From positions 23,188,001-23,252,000 of the forward strand of contig OX579635.1 in the NCBI GenBank assembly GCA_951230915.1: a stretch of 64,000 nucleotides of DNA. The letters are read 5' to 3'. The position numbers and the translations under genes are program-made. Positions 24,808 to 35,200 of the stretch are shown piece after piece. Within the stretch, counting starts at the first letter, position 1; each line of letters opens with the position of its first letter. The notes under the pieces are model-generated. The model saw nothing but the letters and a program-made list of their open reading frames with translations, searched no databases and had not been told where the DNA came from. Origin of the DNA: Antitrichia curtipendula. Taxonomy: Eukaryota > Streptophyta > Bryopsida > Hypnales > Leucodontaceae.

Positions 24808-27296
24808 TCTGCGATGATTTGCTTGTCCGTCGTATACTGGCAAGTTTCAGGATCCCATTGAGAACATATAGGTGTACTGTTGACTTCGATGCCAGTGCAT
24901 CTTCGAATCACCCAAGTCACCGATATGTGCTGGGCTGCAGGGAATTTTTTTGGTTCACATCAGGTCAGCCGTGGGAGGTGGTCACTACAAACCAATTTAG
25001 CATATTGATGCTTGAGCCCTGTACCTTATCGCGGAGTTTTTAGATCTGAAGCTGTTGGTCACTGTTTCAATTCGTAGTTTTCATGTCCGTCAGGTTTTCG
25101 ATCACTTTTAATCGACGATTTCCATGGCCAGTTCTGCCGAAGTACACCACTGCAAAAAAATTCCCAGTGTAATCGAGATCTCTAGTTTGTCTGGTGCAAC
25201 TTACTCTAGTTCTACGCATTATTTTACCATATGTGGCCTTGCTTGCTGTTGTGTATGTAATACAGTCCAAGTGTGTCTTTTTTTATTTATAGAAATGAAC
25301 GAATGTGCATTTTTGAGATGTGTCACTGGCACTTTTGGGATGTGCAAGCGACAACTTAGAAGTGACTTAGTGACCACTACGGAGCCTTGTTTGTTTTGAT
25401 TGCAGAACCCTTAGTCAAAGAATTGGGCCATTTTGGGCCATCAATTGACATTGTGACCTTTTTAGGGAAATAGTGTGGTGATTTTAGGTACTTAGTAAGA
25501 TGACCATCATAATGCACTTTCTGTTGGTTTAGGCAGTTTTGGAAGTGATCTAGTGCCTCTAGGGTACATCACTTCAAAACTCATCAAGAACTCATACTTT
25601 ATTAGAAAATATACTTCCACTTTCTATTACTTTGCATAGTATAGTGGAAAAATTGATACTTCTTCAATCCTCGAAGTGATCAAATCAAATTGTGAACTAC
25701 AATAGGATGGACATGACTTTTTTTAATGTTTGTGGTCATTTATCTTTGAATGAAATGTCCCTTGAAATGGTTTTATTTAGTAAAATTAAGATCTATTAAC
25801 TAATATTGGGGGGACCATTTTATTCCCCCCAAAAGGAAGAGCCTCTAGAGTTGTAACTTTCCAACTAGTCCACTAATGCTTTTTTGTAGATTAAACTAAA
25901 TTCACTCCCAAGGATATAGGGGGAGATTATACCAATCTCCAAGGGGGAATGGTTTGGTTTGGTTAACACTCTTATGTACAATTCCCTGGCACTTTGGAAT
26001 TATAAAAGAAATTCATATTTACAAAAAATTTGGATCTTGCTCCCAAGTCCCAACATGATCTCTCCATGCAAAAGTAAATTCCTTCATATGTTGAAGTGTT
26101 GAAGTGATACAAATAGTTTCTTCTGAACATCCTATTCCATGATGTAGATTGCTCCGTTTCCGTGAACATTGATGCACTTGTTCATCAAGAACATCCAATT
26201 TCCACTTTGTAAATTGCTATGTTTCCATGAAGTTGTGGCACAGTTCAAGTAGTTGTTGTGGTGCATTATGATTGGATGCAAGGTTGTCAATATCGCAACC
26301 AGGCAGCCCTTTGTCAATTTCATTCAACCTATGGTCAGAAATAGAGAGGTCTATGTGACCATTATAGGTTGAAGAGAATCTTCCGCTAAAAATTTCATAG
26401 TATTTATATTTTGTGTAATAAAATCCTAGAAAAATAAGCAATCCTTCCAAATTCTATTTCTGTACATGGGAAAAATTTGGCACTAAAAAAATGTAAACTC
26501 CAAATATGCATAATTGCTTAAGTTGTTGGAAATGGGTTGTCTGCCATAAGCAACTTGTAATTATTCAAACATTTTGGCTTTCCTGCTGCACGTCCAACAG
26601 TCGTGCACTCAGGCGGCTGCGAGACTTTCGTTACCGAGTAAGAATTCAGCAGTCAGGACTTATGATAGCAAACATTTTTTTATATAATTATCCACGTCGT
26701 CCTTTCTGATCCCATTCTCATTTTGCAACGGAAAATATAATCCAATAAATATAGTATAATAGTGTACACGCTGGGTCTGGACTCTGGACTCTGGGCGGTG
26801 CTTGCAAGCTTGATTTGTTATTATTTTAAGAAACTAAATAATTATCACAGCGTGTCACTTTTCTGCTGGCTGGCTTCAGTTCGACTGGATTCTGTCCTCC
26901 CTGCCGGCGTTCAGTTTTCAAGTCAAGATTTCATCACTGACAGCTGCTCTTTCGGATGCTCACTGTTGAATGGGAGGAAGCGACACCTGCCCATCATATT
27001 TTATTTAACAGAATTTTTAATACTGTATTAGGGGCCTCTTTACATTACACTCAATCCTCTCTATCATAACCGGTCGTTGACTTTTTAACACCAACGTGTC
27101 ATCGTCTCATCGTCCCATTGGCAACCCGTCACCATTTGCAACTCATAACCTTCTATCCTTTCAACTTGTTTCCTATACCCGTGGACTATGAAGATCAAAG
27201 GTTGTGAGTGGAAAATGCACAATCGATTATGTATGATAACCTATTCACTGCTAACGTGGCTCATCGGTTATCTAATACGCAGTATATAATTGCTCT
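24808..27296. other. Intergenic, no gene recognised
   Basis: The first few hundred bases are probably the 3' untranslated region of the ankyrin gene. The remainder has mixed composition, with several short open frames that resemble nothing known. A moderately GC-rich patch lies at 26,580-26,960. No RNA gene or element ends were recognised. Confidence 0.35.
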
Positions 27297-27625
27297 ATAT
27301 AATTATGGGCAATTTTGTTAAAATGGCGAAATTTCGTAACTTTGGCAGTTTTCATAGTTCAGAGCGGCCGCTCTGAAATGTTCAATTGTCCTAGATATCT
27401 GAAATCTAAACCACTTATAAATGTCTGAAATCTACAACAGTCATAGATGTTGCTTTCAAAGTTCAGACTGTGCAATTTGAAATGTAAATCAGTGATAGAT
27501 TTCTGAAATCTATATAAGACAAAGATATATGTAATCTATATCCCTCGTAGATGTCACTTTCGCAGTTCAAAGTGGACGCTCTGAAAATGGCATACGGAAT
27601 AAGCCATTTTAACGAAATTGCCCAT
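27297..27625. mobile_element. MITE with ATGGGCAATTT...AAATTGCCCAT inverted ends
   Basis: The left end reads ATTATGGGCAATTTTGTTAA + AATGGC and the right end is its near-complement, GCCATTTTAACGAAATTG + CCCATAAT. The interior has repeated GATTTCTGAAATCTA and AGTTCAGA words and a perfect GAGCGGCCGCTC palindrome at about 27,362. AATTGCTCT occurs just outside both ends (27,288-27,296 and 27,626-27,634), a possible 9-bp target duplication as made by Mutator-like elements, although the left end then has about 8 extra bases. No coding capacity. Confidence 0.7.
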
Positions 27626-27721
27626 AATTGCTCTTCTTTGAGGAGTTTGAGGGACAAATTTAACGGGATCTAGTCATTCAAGGTGATCATAATTTCACAT
27701 TGTGAAAATTGTCCGATTAAA

Positions 27722-27856
27722 GCGCTTACGTATAGGGCAATGCCCGAGGAGGGGATTGCGTGAAAAAATGGACCGACGAGGAGGGCGGAGCCCGACGAGG
27801 AGGTGCATTTTTTCACGCAATCCCCGCCGATGAGGAGCCATTGCCCGACGTAAACC
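27722..27856. repeat. GC-rich hairpin 1 (about 135 bp)
   Basis: The core arms GGGGATTGCGTGAAAAAATG (27,751-27,770) and its complement (27,806-27,825) pair perfectly. Pairing extends outward through GGCAATG/CATTGCC and GCTTACG/CGTAA. The loop has two copies of CGACGAGGAGG. Confidence 0.9.
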
Positions 27857-28021
27857 ACGAGACGTAAATCACGAACAGATGGATGAAAATTGGGGATGAG
27901 AAATCGAAGCCGGATGAGAAATCCGTAATGCCCGATTACGCAGGAAAACCCGCATAATCGGGCATTACGCTGCAGAACCACCCCGCAAAATGAACGGGAG
28001 GAATCCTGGGAGTGGTTTACG
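27847..28021. repeat. GC-rich nested hairpin 2
   Basis: Outer arms CGTAAACCAC (about 27,849) and GTGGTTTACG (about 28,013) enclose a second stem, CGTAATGCCCGATTACGC (27,924-27,941), paired with GCATAATCGGGCATTACG (27,952-27,969). Its base composition is unlike the flanking AT-rich DNA, and it abuts hairpin 1, whose CCCGACGTAA end overlaps it. Confidence 0.85.
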
Positions 28022-28538
28022 GTGTTTGCCATTAACCGGCCTTATGAATTCCAGCAGGAAACCATCTCTGTCAAGATCAAATTAAGAAGCAGAACGGGGT
28101 CAAAAGTTTCGTACTGTTGACTTACATTCAGTTTGGTGCCGCTAGTCCTGCTACAGGCCATTGGAAATTTATAAAAATGGAGGAGCACACTGTCACATCT
28201 AAACAAACGCTCGTCGTCGTGCAGGCGCTTCGACATCTCGACACAAAACGAGTCCAGGCTCATGCACTAACTTATCGATATACCTGGAGATCTCGATCTG
28301 TTGCCACAAGGAAATCATCACTGATTCCCGGATTGCCATCAATTCTCGGTTACTTGCACGGTGTTGCTAACAGGGAAAATTTGTGCCACTGTTTTTCCCC
28401 GTCGGTGGTTTTGCAGTTACGTTTGCAGTTTGCAGTCCCTGATGATTACTCACATTCCTAGTACGTGTTAACCCATCTGAAACTGCTGATATTATTCCAG
28501 CAGCGGCGCGCGGAAACAAGGACGTAACACCGAGATCC
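28022..28538. other. Upstream region of the chitinase gene
   Basis: No gene recognised. Presumed promoter and 5' leader of the chitinase gene at 28,539. No core promoter element can be assigned with confidence. Confidence 0.35.
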
Positions 28539-30455
28539 ATGCAGTGCAAGTTCATGCAATATAATTCAATGTGGATTTCAATCTTGTCCGCTCTTGTGCT
28601 CCTGAACCATGTCCCTGTACTGGTCAATTGCGATGATCTCACTGCTGCAAGCTGCGGCAACGTCAACGGCCGCCCTATCAAAGCGGGCTACTGGCCCTCC
28701 TGGGCGGCGACACAAAGCTCCAACTTCGCATTTCAGAACTACGTGATGTATGCGTTTGCGCAGGTCGATGCCACCACGTACAAGCTGGTTCCACCCCCGC
28801 TGGCCAAGGACTTCCCCGTCGCAGCTCGCAGGACTAATCCATGCATCAAGACTCTCCTCTCCATCGGTGGTGCTGGTAAGGGATCCCGAACTCTGCACTA
28901 CTGTAAATTAAGAAGGCAAAGATTTGTGAATCTGTACAGAACTGCTGATTCAGCACAGGAACTAGAAATTTATCCAAAATGTCCATCTATGAAATTTTCT
29001 TGAAGAATTATTCCATACTGATGATAGAATAGGATACACTAGGATACACTAGGATACACTAGGATACACTAAGTATGGAATTTGGACACAAGAGGACAAT
29101 TTCCCGATTTCCATAGACACTAGAGGACATTCGTTAAATTTCCATTTTGGATTTCGATCTGTCCTCGGTTTTAATGGAATTGAAGATTCGCTTGTGAAAT
29201 TGCCGTCGTTTTAGGTGGCACCGATGCATTCTCTGCATTGACGAGCACGAATGCGACGCGGAAGGTATTCATTGACAGCAGCATTGCGGTGGCCCGGGCT
29301 AATGGATTTGATGGGCTCGACCTTGATTGGGAGTTTCCCGGCTCGCAGCAGGATATGGACAACTTGGGTCGCCTTTTCACGGAATGGCGCGTCGCCGTGA
29401 ACGTTGACAGTAAACTACGTCGCATCACACCGCTTCTTCTCGCAGGTAAGTTAGCCCCTAAACTGTTACAAGCCTCATATGTATTAGCAATATTTGAGAA
29501 GTACATATTACCAGGAGCTTCTTTTTGTATAATTTTATTTGTTCGGGTTAACTTTGTACCTTAACTTGTGTAATGCTCTTCACTGATTTTGTACGACCCT
29601 TGCAAACTCTTGGCTAAGAAGCTGAGAGGGTGTACACGATTTGAACATCAGAGGCGAAGATCAATTTTGAGCACTCCTGTAATCAACTTACTTCGTTTCA
29701 AAAAACAAATTGCTTTGATTTTCCTCGATCTCGTCATGAGATTAGAACGATTGGAAGCTCACAAATTCCAAGTGATCGAGCTGGTACTTGTGGTGGACTT
29801 GCAATAACTGATGTCCCGGTCTGTCCAATGCGCGTGTGCAGCGGCTGTCTACTACACCAGCAACGTCTACTCCTGGCAACCCGTCTCCCAGCAACGCACT
29901 TACCCGATCCCCTCCATGAACTCCAACTTAGACTGGATTTCCCTCATGTGCTTCGACTTCCACGGCTCATGGGAGTCCACCACGGGCGAACACACCGCCC
30001 TCCACGACCCCTCCTTCCCCACCGTCAACTCCCAATACTCCATCGACAACTGGCTCTCCGCAGGGATGAACCCCAACAAGCTCCTCCTGGGCCTGGCATT
30101 CTACGGGAAGCAGTGGAAGTTGCAGAGTCTGCAAAGCACGGGAGTCGGGGCGGCAACGACGGAGGATGGGAAGAGTACGCTGGCGTACAAGGACATTGTG
30201 CCGTTTGTCGGGAAGGCAGGGACGAAGACGGTGGTGGATCCCGGGACGGTAAGTGCGTATAGCTTTAATAACCAGACCCTATTGTGGGTGGGGTATGATA
30301 ACGAGGCCACGGTGGCGTTGAAGACGCGGTATGCAAAGGGGAGGGCCCTGGGGGGAGTGTTCGTGTGGAGCTTGGATCAGGACACGGCGAACTGGGCGTT
30401 GGCGCGCGCAGGTTCGTCAACCTTCAAACCTTCAACCCTAAAAAAACCCCTCTAA
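28539..30455 (+). CDS. Secreted class V chitinase, glycoside hydrolase family 18 (393 aa, three exons)
   Basis: Exons 28,539-28,875, 29,215-29,445 and 29,842-30,455 join in frame with GT-AG introns. Residues 1-31 form a signal peptide with core SILSALVLL, so the enzyme should be secreted to apoplast or vacuole. The GH18 barrel follows: KAGYWPSW (48-55), the SIGG strand (about 107-111) and the catalytic signature FDGLDLDWE (144-152) with its acid/base Glu at 152 intact. Further on are [11 protein letters not shown] after the second junction, LMCFDF (224-229) with the substrate-contacting Asp, [10 protein letters not shown], and [11 protein letters not shown] near the C-terminus. The order matches plant class V chitinases, which hydrolyse beta-1,4-GlcNAc polymers in defence. 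Length is normal for the class. A Met at residue 11 is an alternative start. The last residues after ALARAG could instead be intronic, so the extreme C-terminus is uncertain. Confidence 0.92.
29031..29070. repeat. Four tandem AGGATACACT units in chitinase intron 1
   Basis: Four exact head-to-tail copies of the 10-bp unit AGGATACACT. Lies wholly within intron 1. Confidence 0.97.
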
Positions 30456-30573
30456 ACCTTAAAAGTCTAAGCCCTAAAGTCTGAAAGTCTGAAACCCTAA
30501 CCCCTACACTGCCTAGCTTCATGAGCCTTTACTTGTGTGCATACAATGGTTTAAAGGCTTGTTAATACATCTT
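30456..30573. other. 3' flank of the chitinase gene
   Basis: Contains several CCCTAAA/AACCCTAA words (30,437-30,505), reminiscent of plant telomere-repeat-like interstitial motifs, but too few and irregular to call an array. Confidence 0.35.
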
Positions 30574-30702
30574 GTAGCTCCTTATCGATGTGGTAGAGAC
30601 CCAAGGTGGAAAAACTGGAGTGTTAGGTGGAGTTGGTGCAGGAAAGACCATACTTATTATGGAACTAATTAATAACATTGCTAAAGCACATAGTGGGGTA
30701 TT
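30574..30702 (+). pseudogene. atpB: Fragment resembling plastid atpB (ATP synthase beta subunit)
   Basis: GCTCCTTATCGATGTGGT followed, after about 10 extra bases, by frame [15 protein letters not shown] and [13 protein letters not shown] corresponds to the nucleotide-binding P-loop region of the F1 beta subunit. The INNIAKAH form is the plastid type. The extra bases (about AGAGACCCAA) shift the frame, and the match stops after KAHSG. Best read as a short nuclear insertion of plastid DNA (NUPT) that has decayed. A mitochondrial-type beta gene fragment is the alternative. Confidence 0.65.
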
Positions 30703-32297
30703 TTAGTGTTCAAATTGGTTCTATTAGGTGTGGGGTTAACAAAATGAATCTTGTGCACAGAAATTCATTTCTAAGATTCACTTTTAATTCTGTAAGAACG
30801 TTTCTCATTGTCAGTTTTGCACCAAAGTTCTTCACTATAATTCCACTTCAATATCCCTTCTCCTGTATCTGCTCAAAAAGCACATTATTACTTGGCCAAA
30901 TTGCAGTCAGCTTAATTGCAATATGTGATGCATTTGTCATGTGTGCCTTATTCAAAACTTGTGATGCCATGCTGCAGTGTCCAAAGCGTGGACATGAGAA
31001 TCTGTGGAGGAGCTCAGCAGCCATGGTGGATCCAGTTATTGGAGATAGCCATACCTCTACCACCGTAGTCTGATCTTCCAAGACATTGGTCAAGTCAACA
31101 TCTAACAATTGATCTTAGCAGTATCAATTTTTGTGTTCCCTCAGTTTCAAAAAACATTTAAAAAACATACATCCTCTTTCATTGAAATAAATGGTGTGCT
31201 GGTTTGCATTTTGGATCTCATTTTTCAATGGCCATATTCATAACCACCATTTGATGAAGAACATCAGTACTAATCCATTGCGTACCAATCCAGTAACAGA
31301 AACTCAATTCAGGTGCAACAAAAGCTTCTGAATAGAATTGACTACTGATCAGAGGTCTGCTAACAATTCTATTTTCAATGCTAACAATTTCATTATTTTC
31401 AATTCTGTAATGAAATTTTAATATGCCCCAGGACGTTGGTGTACAGCCAAGATGGGTCAACACATGTTGACCGAATGGCAGGGGGTGCAGAACTGACGAA
31501 TGAGGAACAATCTTAAAATGAAGTAGAGACCCAAGTAACTAAACTTTTGGCCAGACAAGGGGTTGCATACAAACCCAATGGGATGTGTAACATAAGCATA
31601 TGCCATTTGGTCACAGAACATATGCCATTCGAATTAGATCTCATCATGACACCTGATATCTGCACACATATGACACAGATAAGCAAAACACCAGCCCCCG
31701 TTGTGTCCCAAAGCTTCTCTTGGTACAAGACCAAGGACTCAAGGTTTAAAAATGACCTATTTGATTTAAAATTGTGAAAAGTATAGTTCAGATGGGGTCA
31801 TCGTTTTATATCACCAGGATCAGCAAAGACAATTGGGTATGCTAGTCGATCTAAAAAAAACCACAATGGGACAAAAAGAAGTTCCCATATGATCAATTCA
31901 AAACTGCTAAAAGAATATTTGGGATTCTCGGACCATAGGGTTAAAGGCTACGGTATCTCATTTCCAGTTTCGAGGGCAAATTGGGAGTGTCAACGAGCGA
32001 CGGAAACTGACCTGTTGGTCTGGAAACACTGAGGGCGACGTTTGGTGAAGCCTCTACATGCGACTGCGTCCGACTTCTTGCTCAGAACATCAGCGCCATG
32101 CATCTCTGAGACTAAGAAATAGCCGTCAGTTGATGAGAACAATCAGTGGCACATCTCACTAATGGAACTTAGGGCAGAGGCACAAGAGAGTCAGGTTATC
32201 AATACCTGAGCTCCAAAAGCGTAGAGTTGAGGACACCCCTTCCACTTTGCTTGCAAACATGGATAGCCTTCGTTCCCTCCCTCAATACAGAAAATAC
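30703..32297. other. Intergenic between chitinase and helicase genes
   Basis: No recognisable gene. About 31,780-31,960 is a diverged copy of a short interspersed repeat also found in introns at 35,820-36,020 and 40,490-40,660. About 31,960-32,297 is the likely 3' untranslated region of the minus-strand helicase gene. Confidence 0.4.
31780..31960. repeat. Short interspersed repeat, copy 1
   Basis: Words TAGTTCAGATGGGGTCA, ACAAAAAGAAGTTCCCATA and TCAAAACTGCTAAAAGAA occur in the same order, diverged, at 35,850-36,010 and 40,500-40,650. Confidence 0.5.
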
Positions 32298-35200
32298 TCA
32301 TTCTCGTCGCATGAGGTACTTGTTCAAACTCTGTAAAGAGAAAGTTGGCTTCTTTCCCGAACTAGGGAAGTAAGGCGAACTTCTAGAAAAGCGTGTTGAT
32401 TCGTGGCTGTCCCTGGCAGCAGTTTGCAGCGTCAGTTTGCAGGCATTGTCAACGAGTACCTCTGTACTGCCCTCAACTTCAGATGAGCTCGCTATCTGTG
32501 TAGATTCACGGCCTTCCGGACTAGAAGGTTGCAAGATCATGGATTTGCAGGCACCATCTGAGAGTTCCTCCGTAATGCCAATGATGACAAGGTCTGAAAA
32601 TGAGTTGCCAGCAACTTCTAAATTGAGGAGATTTTGGTCATCTTCACTAGGGGCTTGCAGTATGGACTTGCAAGCACGCAATGCGGGTACCTCGGTCCTT
32701 CCCTCGACTTTAGGTGAGCTAGCTATGTGTGCAGATCCACGGCCTTCCGGACTAGAAGGTCGCCTGCAGACCCCCTCTGAGAGTTCCTCCGTCATGCCAA
32801 TGATTCCAGAGGCTGAAAATGAACTGCCAGCTTCTGAATTGAGAAGCTCTCGTTCATCTTCAATAGGGGCTTGTAGTATAGACTTGCTGGCACGTAGTGC
32901 GAATACCTCGTTACCGCCCCCAACTCCAGATGAGCTCGCTACTTGTGTAGATTCACGGTCTTCCGGACTAGAAGGCTCCAGTATGGAATTGCAGGCACTC
33001 TCTGAGAGTTCCTCCGTAATGCCAACGATTCCAGAGGCTGAATATGAACTGCCAGCAACTTCTATATTGAGAAGATCTTGGTCATCTTCACTAGGAGCTT
33101 GTAGTATGGACTTGCAAGAACGCAGTGCGAATACCTCGGTACTGCCCTCGACTTCAGGTGAGCTCGCGTTATGTGTACACTGACGGCCTTTCGTCCTAGG
33201 CGGTTGCAGAATGGAATTGTAGGCAAGATCTGTGAGGACTTCGGTGACTGCTGAGGTTGAATATGCACTGCCAGCAACTTTTATATTGAGAAGATCTTGG
33301 TCATCTTCATCTTCACTCGTGTCCATATAATCAACCTGGCATAGAAAGCAAGTTAATTCGTTATTGCCATATCTGACTTTCTCAGTAGCAAAGTAAATCA
33401 ATTGAATCTGCTCATAGATAGTGGCTTTTAAATATTAGAGCTTCACAATAACAAGCAGATTCTACCCAGACTGAACTCGTACAGCAGTCATTAATATCCT
33501 GCAGTTTCATTACCTCAATGTCAATTGTCCGCCTTCGCTTCATTCTGTCGGTCTGCTCTTGAATCTTTTTTATGGTTCTCTGCAAGCTTTTTTTGAGTTG
33601 CAACTTCTCTGATGAGCGACGCCGATGCTGCTCAGCTGTCACTTTCGCATGGCACGCAATACACAAGGTTTGAAAATTCTCCAATGTGCACTCCCCTGAC
33701 AAATGGTTTCACACCACAAAGAAGATTTGAGTATCATCTGAGTCATCTTTAAATTCGCTCTTCTAAAATGAACACTACAGACTGAGATTTGAAAAAAATC
33801 TACACACCGATTCAAATAATTTCTTGCAGAATCCTCCGGAATTTCGGATACAGTAGACTCCGAACCAAAAATTGGGTATGGCATGGAATCCGTCATATAT
33901 CGATCTAGAAAATTCTTTATAAAATTTAAACATGATGAGCCAATATTCAAAAGTCAACTATTTTCTGAAAGGCTCACCTCCACCATCAGCCACTGCAAGG
34001 ATGTGATCAGCATGCCATGCGTTGCCTTCCACCGGATTCTTTATGAGCCTCTCGAGCCTGAAAACAACAGGTTCTTGACAATGCCTCAATAAAAGCATCA
34101 AGAATTTACAGGCAAGCAAGCAATGAGTGAAGCCCAAATTCAAAAAAGGTTAGATTTTCGGGGATGAGTGGGGGTCTGTGCGAGACATACATTGTTTTGG
34201 ACACGGTCAGTTGAGAAGCATTTTCCAGAATATATTCCCGCCTCAGTTCTAATGGCAACGGTTTTATTCGGTCCACCAGGGCATGGCAGTCAAGTTTACA
34301 CTTAACACACACTCCGCCTTCTAGATCGAAGAGCTCCTGAGAAAAACAACCCCGTTAAGAGTCCAATCGTTAAGAGTAATTTATTCTCAACGAGAGGACA
34401 TTTGCCTAAAATGCTATTATGATTTGGAAGACCAAGTCATCATCTAGTCAAAAGCTTAAGATTCGACTGGAGTTGCTAACGCACATTCATTCAAGAGTTC
34501 AGTAATATCTGCAGTGCGAGGATCATTGGGGAGTAGGCAAGGTTGTACCTCTCGGATATGCCGCCCGTTTGTTTTGCTGGAATACTCATTGAGGCACGTG
34601 ATTTTACAAAAGAAGTCCTCAAACGACTGCGGATTCACAGATCTGGGTCCTCTGTAGCCCAAGAATTGTGAGAGGGATTTAAAACATTACTAGTCTATAA
34701 CACGGACATCGCTCCAAAATGAGGAGTGAGGAAACAACTGCAACCAAGATGTAAATTTTTTACCGAAATGTACAAAATTCAAGGAGGTCACGAAATGCCT
34801 TCTAGAACATCACTGTTAACGGACAGGGATTTAAACACCAGAGGAATAACGATTTTTAAGAGAACATCACTGTGAATGGACAAGCGGTTAAAACTCTAAT
34901 AATAGAAAATTTTCGAGAGAAAGACGGAGTTCACCAAAGTTAGTACCGGTTGTAGAACAAAAAGAAAACGACTAACTCTTACTTGCAAGGTTGCTGACAA
35001 TATTTGCAGAGAGGGATATTGTCTGCGGTCCATGCTTGTGCAACTTTCCTCTCTTTCAAATCATTTCGTCTATGATACGAGATCGTCCGCCATGATGTGC
35101 CTGCTGGAATTTCACAACCCATTTCCTCTCTAGGGGTCCAGCGTCTTTTGCTCCCACCTTTAACTATACCCTGGAAAAGCAACACAATCGAGACAGGTAA

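Noticed and set aside
24303..24920. 205-codon open frame antisense to the ankyrin gene
   Set aside because: Shadow of the ankyrin exon on the other strand.
30437..30505. CCCTAAA-type words as an interstitial telomere array
   Set aside because: Only a few irregular copies, partly inside the chitinase 3' end; not a tandem array.
30848..31108. 86-codon open frame on the minus strand after the chitinase gene
   Set aside because: No recognisable domain and no neighbouring exon of a matching protein.
32437..33183. 248-codon open frame antisense to the ZRANB3-like last exon
   Set aside because: It mirrors the tandem repeat of the minus-strand exon; the sense frame joins a recognised protein by good splice sites.
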